This document shows positions 32,756-41,389 of a stretch of 64,000 nucleotides of DNA, piece after piece. The DNA lies in NCBI RefSeq assembly GCF_035994945.1, contig NZ_CP108679.1:1-64000 (forward strand), in the 5' to 3' direction. This DNA is from Streptomyces sp. NBC_01216. GTDB taxonomy: Bacteria; Actinomycetota; Actinomycetes; Streptomycetales; Streptomycetaceae. How positions within the stretch are numbered: position 1 is the first letter of the stretch; every line of letters starts with the position of its first letter. The position numbers and the translations under genes are program-made. The notes under the pieces are model-generated. The model was not told where the DNA came from. It searched no databases and saw nothing but the letters and a program-made list of their open reading frames with translations.

Positions 32756-33598
32756 ATGAACACAGACGAGTTCATGAACTGCCTACAGCTCGCACGGAGG
32801 ATCGTCGATCACCACGTCGCCGACCCGGGCCACCAGCGACGACTCGACCAGCACGCAGAGGCGTGGAGCATCCCGCTCGACGATCTACTCTCCGACGTCG
32901 CCCTCGTGATCGGCCTTGCCCTCTGCGCAGCCACCCTGGACCGGATGGCAGGAGACGGTGTCACGCTCCCCCAGGTGGCCGAGCATCTCGAGCCCGGCAA
33001 CGAGTCGGCACTCTTTGCCGCCTTCCCCCCTGAGCTGCCCGACACCGCCGCCGAGCTGAACAGGCTACGGCTGATGTCGCTGTCCCCGACTCCGAACAGC
33101 GCGCTCCAATGGGCCCGGACCCTGCATGCCGGCCGTGAAGTCGTCCAGCAAGCGAAGCCCCCTACTGACCAGGCATCACGACGTCGGGCTCATGCCACCT
33201 CACCGGCCGCATGCCGAGGGCAAGGTGCCGAGGACACGGCTGCACCTGCTCGTTCGGCGCGGGCCCGGCGCAGCGCGGCGGCCTCGGTCGCCTTGGCCTG
33301 GCGGCGGCGCTGTGCGCGGGCCATCTCAATCGGGGCCGGCGCATCGTCCGGAACGACGTGGGGGTACGCCCGGAGACTGAGCGCCCGCATCGCGGCGGAC
33401 TGCCGCTCCATCGCCTCCGCAACGTGCGGGTCCACGCGCGACGGCCGGGCCGCCTCCATCGCGGCCCGCAGCGCGACCCGGGCCAGGTCGACGCCGGACG
33501 TCTCGCCGCCGCTCATACCTGCCCCCAGGTGGTGTAGCCGAGGTCCAGGTGACCAAGCCGGGAGTGGTGCTGCGCCTGGTCGACCAGCTGGTTGCTGA
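32756..33598 (+). CDS. Hypothetical protein, C-terminal half doubtful
   Basis: ATG 32756 opens MNTDEFMNCLQLARRIVDHH, an acidic helical protein with LCAATLDRMAGDGVTLPQVA. Coding character is good for about 140 residues to ARTLHAGREVVQQAK. Beyond about 33180 the frame becomes Arg/Ala/Ser-rich and runs antisense to the better-supported gene at 33190-33516, so the real 3' end was probably removed by a rearrangement. No known domain is recognised. Confidence 0.4.
   Translation: MNTDEFMNCLQLARRIVDHHVADPGHQRRLDQHAEAWSIPLDDLLSDVALVIGLALCAATLDRMAGDGVTLPQVAEHLEPGNESALFAAFPPELPDTAAELNRLRLMSLSPTPNSALQWARTLHAGREVVQQAKPPTDQASRRRAHATSPAACRGQGAEDTAAPARSARARRSAAASVALAWRRRCARAISIGAGASSGTTWGYARRLSARIAADCRSIASATCGSTRDGRAASIAARSATRARSTPDVSPPLIPAPRWCSRGPGDQAGSGAAPGRPAGC
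33190..33516 (-). CDS. Small protein resembling the N-terminus of DciA (DUF721)
   Basis: Protein of 108 residues beginning MSGGETSGVDLARVALRAAMEAAR, which looks like the opening segment of Streptomyces DciA, the helicase-loading protein of bacteria lacking DnaC. The DUF721 core itself is not present; the rest is a basic Arg/Ala helix (MARAQRRRQAKATEAAALRR). It overlaps the stop of the large winged-helix gene by four bases, so both are made together. A link to replication is suggested by context only. Its 3' end is close to a breakpoint. Confidence 0.55.
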   Translation of the reverse strand: MSGGETSGVDLARVALRAAMEAARPSRVDPHVAEAMERQSAAMRALSLRAYPHVVPDDAPAPIEMARAQRRRQAKATEAAALRRARAERAGAAVSSAPCPRHAAGEVA

Positions 33599-35666
33599 AC
33601 AGGCGCCGGGCCGACGGCTCGCCGTAGCGGTCGATGTGGTCGAACACCACCTGGTGGTCCTTGAGCGCCCGCACCCGCCAGTTGCGCACCTGGTCGGGGG
33701 TGAGGTCCTCGAGGACGAGCTCCTGGTCGTCATCGACGTCGGCGGGCTCCGGCTGCGAAGCAGGCACGATGGCGGGGGCCGGGCGCGGCGCGGGCAGCAC
33801 GACCGGGGCCACCGGCTCGTCCGCGGCGACGTCGGCCGGCTGCGCGGCCGCAGCTTCGGCGCGGGCCTGGGCAGCGGCTGCCTGCTGCTCGCGGACCTGC
33901 TCCCACCGGCGGGCCTTGGCCCACGCTTCGGCCGTCACGTCCTGGTGCAACTGCTGGTCGACGGCCGCGCGGCGCTCGCTCTCGGAGGTTCCGGGCATCG
34001 CGGCGTCGACGGCGGCCGCAACTGCACGGCGCTGGTCGCGGCGGTCGAGCTGCCGGTCCTCGCAGCGCGGGCAGTCCCGGCCGGAGTCGAGCAGCGCGCC
34101 CTCGTCGCACCGGGTCTCCGCGCACAGCTGGCGCTGCGGCAGGCCCCGGCCGATCAGCCAGCCCACCGGGTCCTTGATCGGCCCGGCCAGCCGCATCTGC
34201 TCCGCCAGGCGCCGGGCGAGGCGGTCGGCGAGGATCTGCGGCGCGTCCGTACGGCCCGCGAACCCGACGACCCGGCCGAGCTCGCTGCGGGCGGCGGTCT
34301 CCACCAGGCGCCGGGCGGCCGGACGCTCCAGCCGCGCCCACACCAGGTCCACCGGGGCCAAGACAGCCCGCAGATCCTCCGGCGGCAGAAACACCCTCCC
34401 CCGCTGCTGCCTGCCCTGACCCGCACCGTCCACGACCCGCACCGAGCCGTCGCTCACCGGCCCGCCGTTGCCCTTCACGCCTTCGACGACCGGGGACTCC
34501 TGCGGCTGTTCCCCGCGGAGCGGGCCGCCGTCCTCGCGCACGCACGCGCGGTCCGGCAGGCAGTCGTTCCCACCACGGCCTTCGCCGGAAAAACCACCAG
34601 CGAGCGAAAGATCAACGACGGGAGTAACCAGGTGAGGGTGGTCAGTGTGAAGGGCTGCCGCAACGTCGGGGTCTGCAACATCCGGCTCATTCGTCACAGA
34701 CCTGCCGCTGACCTGCGGTTCCATCTCCGTCCCCGGAGCCTCACTAGGCCCTGCCGCAACGTCGGGGTCTGAAAAATTGGGCTCCAGGTCCTCCGCGCGG
34801 TCCTCCCGGAGGTCGTCGGCGACCGTGCGACCGTGCGCGGCGGCGACCGCCGGCACCATCAGCCGCGTCCGGTGCGCCATCTTCGACGCCGTCCGCAGCC
34901 GCACCCGCAGCACCAGCTCCCAGTCCTCCAGGCGCTCCAGCACCCGCTCCCCCGCCGACGCCGTGCACCCGAGCAGCCGGGCCACCGTCGCCGCCGCGCG
35001 GCCGCGCTTGGTGTCCACCGTCCCGCCGCACTGCCGCACCCGCCCGGTCTCCCGCGCCTCCAGCACCAGCAGCAGCAGCGCCAGACGGTCCGTCGCCGCT
35101 CCCCGACCGGTACGCGTACCGATCAGCCCGGCCGGAGTGACCCGGCCGTCCTTGTGCTTCCAGCCCGGCGCCATCACGGCCTCGAACAGCCGCTGGAGCG
35201 TCGCGTACTCCTTCTTCGCCAGATTCAGCGGGTGCCCGACGACGTCCTGCGCCGCCCACAGAGGCAGCACCTTGCACTCCAGGCCGATGTCCTCGCGGTA
35301 CTCGCCCTTCTCGGTCTCCACCGACACCACGCCCGAGCCGCGCAGCCCCGACACCACCTCAGACGCCGTGTACGACGCCGACAGCCCGAGCCACCGGCCC
35401 AACTCCGAGGTATGGATCTTCACCACACCGGTCTCCGACGGCGTCCGCGACGCCAGCACCAGCACCGCCAGACGCAACGCATCCGGCGCACCGTCCAGGC
35501 CGTCCAGGTCCAGCAGCGTGCGCACCGCGCCACCCAGACGGGCGCGGGCATCCCGCCCAAGCGACAGCGGATGGCCCGCGGCCCGCTCCGGGACCGGCCC
35601 GGCCGGGACGGACAACTCCGTACGAGGGCGCGCGAACGCAGCGGCCCGTGCCGCCACGGCGCTCAT
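33513..35666 (-). CDS. Large winged-helix and zinc-finger protein, probable plasmid replication or maintenance factor
   Basis: Protein of 717 residues from ATG 35666 (MSAVAARAAAFARPRTEL). Residues about 50-260 look like two winged-helix units (VKIHTSELGRWLGLSASYTASEVV; ATVARLLGCTASAGERVLERL). A long acidic, disordered linker follows, containing two near-identical DPDVAA segments encoded by a direct repeat (CTGCCGCAACGTCGGGGTCTG at about 34657 and 34750). Near residue 520 a CAETRCDEGALLDSGRDCPRCEDR motif should bind zinc; then coiled coil and a globular C-terminus. Similar large proteins are common in Streptomyces plasmids. DNA binding is likely, replication role inferred. Confidence 0.65.
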   Translation of the reverse strand: MSAVAARAAAFARPRTELSVPAGPVPERAAGHPLSLGRDARARLGGAVRTLLDLDGLDGAPDALRLAVLVLASRTPSETGVVKIHTSELGRWLGLSASYTASEVVSGLRGSGVVSVETEKGEYREDIGLECKVLPLWAAQDVVGHPLNLAKKEYATLQRLFEAVMAPGWKHKDGRVTPAGLIGTRTGRGAATDRLALLLLVLEARETGRVRQCGGTVDTKRGRAAATVARLLGCTASAGERVLERLEDWELVLRVRLRTASKMAHRTRLMVPAVAAAHGRTVADDLREDRAEDLEPNFSDPDVAAGPSEAPGTEMEPQVSGRSVTNEPDVADPDVAAALHTDHPHLVTPVVDLSLAGGFSGEGRGGNDCLPDRACVREDGGPLRGEQPQESPVVEGVKGNGGPVSDGSVRVVDGAGQGRQQRGRVFLPPEDLRAVLAPVDLVWARLERPAARRLVETAARSELGRVVGFAGRTDAPQILADRLARRLAEQMRLAGPIKDPVGWLIGRGLPQRQLCAETRCDEGALLDSGRDCPRCEDRQLDRRDQRRAVAAAVDAAMPGTSESERRAAVDQQLHQDVTAEAWAKARRWEQVREQQAAAAQARAEAAAAQPADVAADEPVAPVVLPAPRPAPAIVPASQPEPADVDDDQELVLEDLTPDQVRNWRVRALKDHQVVFDHIDRYGEPSARRLFSNQLVDQAQHHSRLGHLDLGYTTWGQV

Positions 35667-36582
35667 CGACCCACCGCCGAGACACGAGCGGCGGACACCG
35701 TCAGGACCGAGGTCATCTTCGTCATCGGGCAGGTGTACACGCCAAAGCGGACACCCTCCTGAGCAGGCAGAACGCACGTTTCCTGATCCATCCGCCGACC
35801 CTGCACGAGACGGCCTGTGGACAGAGCCCGCTGAGCCCGGATCACCCTCGGCGCTCCCGCAGGGCGGGCAGGAATTTTGGAACCCGTCCCGCCACACGGG
35901 ACGACGCTCTCGCGGACACAGCTGCCGAGGAGCGGCCGGACAGACCCAGGCGAAACGATCAGCTCGTGGCTTCCTACAGGAAGAGCCACTTCCTTTCTAA
36001 AAGCCGTGAAGCACTGGATAAGGGACGCCTGTTCCGTCACGTGAAACGCGCCAACGGTGCGAACCGGGCTGAAACGGGCGGTGCTCGACTTTTCAGGGGA
36101 CACCAGATCGGGCACTATGGCGAAGACACCAACTCTCATATGCGAGCCGGACCACCCCGCAACGCGGGACGGTCGACGAGCGAACTGGGAGACACCACGA
36201 GCCCCCTCCGTGAGGAGCGGGCACCGGACGAAGAACCAGAGGCGGGTCTCCCTTCTCTCGTGAACCGGACGGGTGACACGGACAGCCCTCGGGCTGGTCG
36301 TGCCGTGTTCCAAGGCCCTTGCAGGGGCCGGAGGAACTGCAGAACCGCTTCGGCGGAACTGCTGTGTAGAGGCCCTCTTGCAGAAGGGCAACTGCGTTGG
36401 TGCTTGGTCCTCGCGGACCGGGTGGTGCATCACATTGCAAAACCCAGCTCGATGAGCTGGAGCCCAGAACCGGGGCCAACCGGGGACTGGGCGGCCGACC
36501 TGATGGTCGGCGCGAAGGGCCGCGCGAGGCCGGAGCGGATTGCAGTCCACTCGTTTGGCGCGCGCGGCCGGTGGCGGCTACG
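35667..36582. other. 916-bp non-coding region upstream of the large winged-helix gene
   Basis: No frame on either strand has a credible start, codon bias and composition together. The two halves contain related words CCCGCCACACGGGACGACG (about 35888) and CCCGCAACGCGGGACGGTC (about 36156), plus short hairpins such as AGCTCGATGAGCT near 36445. Its GC content is lower than in the neighbouring genes. It could hold an origin, a regulatory RNA or a centromere-like site. Confidence 0.4.
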
Positions 36583-36891
36583 TCACCCCGACCCCCTTGA
36601 TTCCGAGGCCGGCGTCGGCATGCCCTCATCCGACCTCGCGGCCTCAGGGAACCGCTCGGCGAGGCCCTTGAGTAGGTGCATGTAGTTCTCGCGATGAGGG
36701 CGCCGCGGGTGGGCCTGTCCCAGCTCCCAGCGAGCCACGGCAAGGCGCTTCACGCCCACGGCCTCCGCGACTTCCTGCTGGGTGAGGCCCGCGGCAAGGC
36801 GCAGCTTCGCGCGCACACTTGGTGGTGGCAGGACGTCATCCAGGCTGTTCAGCAGGGCGTCGACCCGCTGCGAGCCATCGGAAACGGACAT
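36583..36891 (-). CDS. XRE-family helix-turn-helix regulator
   Basis: Protein of 102 residues from ATG 36891, with GGAAGGG eight bases upstream; a second ATG 15 bases further up is part of that site. Residues about 26-80 form the Cro/XRE domain: VRAKLRLAAGLTQQEVAEAVGVKRLAVARWELGQ. No effector domain is attached. It follows the deaminase gene on the same strand with a 116-bp gap that is relatively AT-rich (AAGATGTACTGAAAGATACACC), so it probably has its own promoter. Confidence 0.82.
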   Translation of the reverse strand: MSVSDGSQRVDALLNSLDDVLPPPSVRAKLRLAAGLTQQEVAEAVGVKRLAVARWELGQAHPRRPHRENYMHLLKGLAERFPEAARSDEGMPTPASESRGSG

Positions 36892-37007
36892 ACCCAACCC
36901 TTCCATGATCCAAGATGTACTGAAAGATACACCACTGGATCTTTGGTAGGGAAGCGACTGGCCTACTGCCAACGAAGCAGAGATGTCGGTATCACGGACA
37001 GGAGCGG

Positions 37008-37475
37008 TCACGAGAGCCCCAGGTGCGAGTTCGCAGCGCGCGCGCGCTCCGCAAGTTCCGGCAGCTCCACGACGTCCACACCCGCCTCGGCGAGCTGCTC
37101 GACCCCCACGCAGTCGGCAACGAACAACGGAGGTTCGCGCCAGGCGATGACGACGCGCGGGATCCCGGCCTCGAGGATCCGCTGCGCGCACGGAGTACGA
37201 TCCGCGCTCCGCTGGGAGCAAGGCTCCAGGGATGAGTAGATCGTCGCCGTGGCCAGCCGCGGGTCGCCCACCGGCAGCTTCGCGAGGGCGGCCTCCTCCG
37301 CGTGTTCACGCGGATTGGCCTCGCGCGAGTAGCCAGCCGCGAGCTCGGTGCCGTCCTCGGCAACGATGACCGCGCCCACCGAGTACGCCCCGGCGGCCGG
37401 GGGGCACAGCGCGGCGAGGTCGATCGCGCGCCGCAGCCAGCGGAGGTCCTCGTCTCGGTCGGGCGCGTACATCAA
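37008..37475 (-). CDS. RibD N-terminal-like nucleotide deaminase
   Basis: Protein of 155 residues with the cytidine-deaminase-fold zinc site: HAEEAAL (zinc His and catalytic Glu) and PCSQRSADRTPCAQRI (two zinc Cys with the longer loop typical of riboflavin-type deaminases). It is the deaminase half of RibD as a separate protein. Its start overlaps the reductase gene stop by four bases. Substrates of such split pairs include pyrimidine intermediates of deazapurine or riboflavin-like pathways; which applies here is unknown. Confidence 0.85.
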   Translation of the reverse strand: MMYAPDRDEDLRWLRRAIDLAALCPPAAGAYSVGAVIVAEDGTELAAGYSREANPREHAEEAALAKLPVGDPRLATATIYSSLEPCSQRSADRTPCAQRILEAGIPRVVIAWREPPLFVADCVGVEQLAEAGVDVVELPELAERARAANSHLGLS

Positions 37476-38152
37476 CCGCGCTCCTTCGGGGCGTAGCGCA
37501 GCAGCACGACGTCGCCGATCGCGCGGGCCTCCAGCAGACGCATCCGGGAGGTCGACCCGCCCGGGTAGTCGGCGGCGCCCAGGAATTTCGGGGCGCCGGC
37601 CTGGCCCACGAGCAGCGGCGCGACGGCGAGGTGGACCTCGTCGGCCAGGTTCTGCGCCATGAGCTGGGTGTGGATCGTGCCGCCGCCCTCCACCATCAGC
37701 TGCTTGACGCCGCGGCGCCCGAGCTCATCGAGGACCAGGCCCCAATCGAGGTCGGGCCCGACGCTGACGACGTCGGCGAGGCCCCCGAGCGTCGCACGGA
37801 CCTTTTCCACCGCGCTGTCGACGGTGACGACCAACTTGTCGCCGCCGTGGTGCCAGAACTTCAGGTCGGCGGTGAGGTCGCCGGTGCGGGTGACCGTGAC
37901 CTTGAGCGGGTAGGCCGGCTTGCCGTCGGCGACGCGCTGAGCACGGCGTTCGTCGCTGTTGACCAACAGGCGCGGGTTGTCCCGGCGCATGGTGTTCGCG
38001 CCGATCAGGATGGCGTCGGACTCTGCGCGGACCTGGTCGACGCGTTCGAAGTCCTCAGCGTTGGAGAGCAGCAGCCGCTCGGGGCTGGTGTCGTCCAGGT
38101 AGCCGTCGACCGACATGGCGGCGGACAGCAGAACGTACGGGCGGGCAGTCAT
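37472..38152 (-). CDS. RibD C-terminal/DHFR-like reductase
   Basis: About 226 residues from ATG 38152 (MTARPYVLLSAAMSVDGYLDD), the conserved start of this family; an ATG at 38164 would overlap the regulator's stop. It shows the RibD-C pattern: SDAILIGANTMRRDNPRLL, LGRRGVKQLMVEGGGTIHTQLM and a C-terminal RLLEARAIGDVVLLRY strand. These enzymes reduce the ribosyl moiety of aminopyrimidine intermediates with NADPH. It is translationally coupled to the deaminase gene, making a two-protein RibD equivalent. Confidence 0.88.
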   Translation of the reverse strand: MTARPYVLLSAAMSVDGYLDDTSPERLLLSNAEDFERVDQVRAESDAILIGANTMRRDNPRLLVNSDERRAQRVADGKPAYPLKVTVTRTGDLTADLKFWHHGGDKLVVTVDSAVEKVRATLGGLADVVSVGPDLDWGLVLDELGRRGVKQLMVEGGGTIHTQLMAQNLADEVHLAVAPLLVGQAGAPKFLGAADYPGGSTSRMRLLEARAIGDVVLLRYAPKERG

Positions 38153-38156
38153 CTGC

Positions 38157-39590
38157 TCAGGCATCCGTTTCAGTCTCGTGGAAGAGGGTGGAGTCGAAGT
38201 CGGCGCGGAACTCGGCCACGGCCGGTTCGCGCTGCCAGGGGACCAGGGCCTTGTCGAGCCGGACGAGCTCGTTCGTGATCCGACCGGAGCCCGTGTCCTC
38301 CGCGACGGTCAGCGCGTGCATCCCGAGGGCGGCCGCCTGCTCCGGGGCGCGGGCGCCGGCCAACGCCACGGCCTGCCGCGCCATGTAGACGCCCCGGTCG
38401 CGGTGGTAGCCGTCCGGCATCAGCCGGATGGCGGCGCCGAACGCGTCCGCGGCCTGGTCGTGCTTACCGAGGGCTTCGAGGCCCTGGGCGCGGTGGACCT
38501 CCACGTACGAGGCGTTCAGCCACACGCCCCACGGGGTGGGGTCGGAGCCGATGCCGTCCAGGGCATTGCGCACGGAGTCGATGGCGCGCTCGCTGTCGTC
38601 GGCGTCGCCGCGCAGGGCGTGTCCGTACGCCTCGTAGGTGCGGGCGACGGCGGCGAGCCGGCTGCGGGGCCGGGCCATCCGCTGGGCGGCTTCGGCCAGG
38701 TCGACGACGTCGACCAGGTCGGCGGTGTCACCGGCGAGTTGGGCCTTGCGAGCCATGACGTAGGTGGTCAGGTCGGTGTCGCCGACCGTGTACGACCACT
38801 GCATCGCCCTGTCGAGCCAGTACGACGCGGCATCCGGGTTACCCAGGTCCTGGTGGAGCCAGGACAGGAACTCCCCGTACTGCGTCTGGAGCTTCATCAG
38901 GTCGTGCCGGTCGGTGCCCTTCGCCTCCCGCCGCAGCTGCTGGATGACGTCGATGTAGTCGCGCGTGGTCTTGAGAGCGTGGCGCGGCCCGAGAAGGTTG
39001 TCGCCGTCGATCAGGTGGCGACGGGCGCGGCGCAGGTGCTCCACCGGTGTCGAGCCGTATGCCGACGCGGCCCGCGCCTTGCGGACCAGGCTCGGAACGC
39101 CGCCCGAGTCCGCAGCCGCCGGCGAGCCCATGCCCACCGCCGCAGCGGCTCCCAACCCCACCCCCGCGCGCAGCAGTGCACGCCGTTCCAGAGCCACCCA
39201 AACCACCGACCCATCGCGTAGACGACACGGGACCGAGATCCCCTCACCGTCCGACGCTGCCTGGTCTGCTGCCGCCAAGGCCAGGCTGACCGCCGAGTTG
39301 GCCACATGAACGGGCGGATTGGCCACATGGCCACGCTCGTCACCGATCTGCTCCCAGAGGCGGAGCAGCAGCCCGCTGGCGCCCAGGGCGTCGTCCAGGA
39401 GCGCTGCCTGGGTGCGGTCGGCCATGCGCTCCGCTCGTTCGAATCGCCCCAGGTGAGCGTGGTCGATGCGGGTCGGCTTCGAGAGTTCGCGGAGGCTGAG
39501 ACCCCGCGAATTCCGCAGCTCGCGCAGCTGGTAGCCCCAGTTGTGCAGGGGGGACACCCAGGGCGTCAGCTCCCTCGGTTTCTGTGCCAT
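38157..39590 (-). CDS. XRE regulator with C-terminal TPR-like domain
   Basis: Protein of 477 residues starting at ATG 39590 behind GGGGCGGG. Residues 14-70 are a helix-turn-helix (YQLRELRNSRGLSLRELSKPTRIDHAHLGRFERAERM). An Ala-rich hinge follows, then about 300 residues of helical repeats (ASYWLDRAMQWSYTVGDTDL; HRAQGLEALGKHDQAADAFGAAIRL) typical of TPR-type effector domains. The gene leads the reductase-deaminase pair, five bases apart, and is common in this arrangement in Streptomyces. Autoregulation of the operon is likely. Confidence 0.85.
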   Translation of the reverse strand: MAQKPRELTPWVSPLHNWGYQLRELRNSRGLSLRELSKPTRIDHAHLGRFERAERMADRTQAALLDDALGASGLLLRLWEQIGDERGHVANPPVHVANSAVSLALAAADQAASDGEGISVPCRLRDGSVVWVALERRALLRAGVGLGAAAAVGMGSPAAADSGGVPSLVRKARAASAYGSTPVEHLRRARRHLIDGDNLLGPRHALKTTRDYIDVIQQLRREAKGTDRHDLMKLQTQYGEFLSWLHQDLGNPDAASYWLDRAMQWSYTVGDTDLTTYVMARKAQLAGDTADLVDVVDLAEAAQRMARPRSRLAAVARTYEAYGHALRGDADDSERAIDSVRNALDGIGSDPTPWGVWLNASYVEVHRAQGLEALGKHDQAADAFGAAIRLMPDGYHRDRGVYMARQAVALAGARAPEQAAALGMHALTVAEDTGSGRITNELVRLDKALVPWQREPAVAEFRADFDSTLFHETETDA

Positions 39591-39711
39591 CCCGCCCCAA
39601 TCCTGTGGCTGATGTGGCCAGTTCACCCGGCCACATGTCAGATCTGGAACTTGCAGCTCCCCGGGACTAGAACCGAATCGTCGGGTTCTCGAGTCCAGCG
39701 AGGGGGTTGAG

Positions 39712-41031
39712 TCAGTGCTTGCTTTCGGCCGGAACAACGGCGAGCTGCGGCCCGGTCTTACGGCTGTAGCTGGAGGGGCGCTGGAACAGGGCACCGCTGC
39801 TTCGGTCGGCGGCTTCGACGGTCCGAACGTGCTTGAAGCCCCGGTCGGTGTAGTACTTCTGCAGCCCCTCGTTGGTGCGCCAGGCGTCCAGGCGGAGCAG
39901 CTGCTTGCCCTGGTTCGTAGCGTGCTGGCCCGCCCAGTCGAGCATGGCCGAGCCGAGGTCCAGCCCCGACACATCGCGGCGCACGACCATGCGGTGCACG
40001 TAGAGCGCTGGCTCGGCAGCCTCATCGGGATTCCAGAAGTCCGAGTCGGCGTGCTCATCGACTGTGATGGTCGCCACGGGCGCGCCGTCGGCTTCGACGA
40101 TCCAGCACTCGCCGGCCGCGATGTTGGCCTTGATGCGGTCTTCACGCGGCGGGTACTGCCACTGATCGATGCCTCGCTCGCCGAGCCACGAGGCAGCGTG
40201 TTCCCACAGGTCAATGACCGTGCGCAGGTCTGCGGCAACGGCCTGGCGGATTATCGGTGCGGCATCGAACTGGGGGCGGCTGCGCTCGTAGGTGATGACG
40301 TGTCGGTCGCCGGGCAGCACGTTGACCACAGCGCGGACCGGCCTGCCGTCTTTGGTGAACCCAGTGCACAGATGGACTGCCACGGGCGTGCCGGGACCGA
40401 GCTGCAAGCGGTCGGCTTCCTCGGGAGTCGGCATCCGTACCTGGATCTCGTCCAGCGCGCGGACCTGCTCGTATCCGAGCTCCGACAGGACGACGTTCGC
40501 ACCGCGGGCGATGTCGTCCGGGTTCATGATCTCGCTGCTCTGGACCAGCGCGAGCGGGAAGTGCGAGTCGTTCGTGTTGTAGGGGACTCCGTCAACGAAG
40601 CGCACACGGCGCCGGACGACAACCAGCTCCCCCTCATCCAGGTGGAGGCGCTCGCGCACTTGCCGAGACGGCGCTTCGACCTGCACCTCGATGTGCTGGC
40701 TGGCCTCGCGCCCCTCCTCGGACATCTGCGTGAGGAACTGGTCCATCTCAGGGGACAGCGGTCGCTTTCGGAATTCGCCCTGCGGCCGATAGACCATCGG
40801 ACGCCGGCTGCGAACGAAGTACCCCCGCGGGCGGTCGCTGATGATCAGACCCTCATTGACCAGCAGTTTCAGGCCCTGCACGGCAGTCGAACGGGTCGTG
40901 TCCCACTCGGAGGCGATCTCCGCCTCGGTCGGCAGCCGGTCACCAGGAACCAGCGTCCCATCGGTGATCTGAGCACGGAGTTTGTCCGCGATGCGCTGGT
41001 AGAGGGCTCGGGCCCTGCCGCTGACTGCCAT
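39712..41031 (-). CDS. GntR-UTRA regulator fused to a GNAT acetyltransferase
   Basis: Protein of 439 residues. Residues 1-75 are a GntR winged helix (KLRAQITDGTLVPGDRLPTEAEIASEWDTTRST), about 90-240 a UTRA ligand domain (LVVVRRRVRFVDGVPYNTNDS; GTPVAVHLCTGFTKDGRPV), and about 250-420 a GNAT domain with the acetyl-CoA site region LYVHRMVVRRDVSGLDLGSAMLDWA and RLDAWRTNEGLQKYYTDRGF. KorSA/TraR-type GntR proteins repress transfer genes of Streptomyces plasmids. The fusion suggests regulation linked to an acetyltransferase activity. Operator-like direct repeats lie just upstream. Confidence 0.88.
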   Translation of the reverse strand: MAVSGRARALYQRIADKLRAQITDGTLVPGDRLPTEAEIASEWDTTRSTAVQGLKLLVNEGLIISDRPRGYFVRSRRPMVYRPQGEFRKRPLSPEMDQFLTQMSEEGREASQHIEVQVEAPSRQVRERLHLDEGELVVVRRRVRFVDGVPYNTNDSHFPLALVQSSEIMNPDDIARGANVVLSELGYEQVRALDEIQVRMPTPEEADRLQLGPGTPVAVHLCTGFTKDGRPVRAVVNVLPGDRHVITYERSRPQFDAAPIIRQAVAADLRTVIDLWEHAASWLGERGIDQWQYPPREDRIKANIAAGECWIVEADGAPVATITVDEHADSDFWNPDEAAEPALYVHRMVVRRDVSGLDLGSAMLDWAGQHATNQGKQLLRLDAWRTNEGLQKYYTDRGFKHVRTVEAADRSSGALFQRPSSYSRKTGPQLAVVPAESKH

Positions 41032-41389
41032 GGGAGATGTCTACATGCCCGGGAATGACTAGTCAATCTAGCCGAAGGGGCTTGACCCCGCGTCGCGCAG
41101 CGTGCATGCTTCATTGCGTCGGGCATTGAGTAGTCAATCTAAGTCTACTAGCTAAAGCCCGCACGCTTGACCGCACCAGAGATCAACAGCAGGAAGCCAC
41201 CGTCTCTTCGGAGGCGAGGCAGTGGGGTGAGCCGAGCTCCCCCGGCCAGGCCCCTGTACCGAATAGCTCCACCTGATTCACCCCGACGGCGCTGCTGCGC
41301 TGTCTGTCCGCCAGGACCACCAGCCGAAAGGCCGGCCTGGCGCGGCAGAGAAGGCAGCACCCGCACCCACCCCACGTCAGGAGGATCCG
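41032..41389. promoter_or_regulatory. Divergent regulatory region with GntR-type operator repeats
   Basis: Two copies of an AGTAGTCAATCTAAG-like word occur: GACTAGTCAATCTAGC at about 41057-41072 and GAGTAGTCAATCTAAG at about 41128-41143, the second followed by TCTACTAGCTAAAGC. They lie between the GntR-GNAT gene and the rightward transfer genes, 70 bases apart. The AT-rich setting marks promoters. Binding by the GntR-GNAT protein and repression of transfer is inferred from KorSA-type systems. The remainder, 41160-41389, shows no gene. Confidence 0.65.

Noticed and set aside
32709..32800. A CRISPR array
   Set aside because: Only one repeat-like palindrome is found, with no second copy 55-65 bases away and no cas gene; reported only as a lone repeat.
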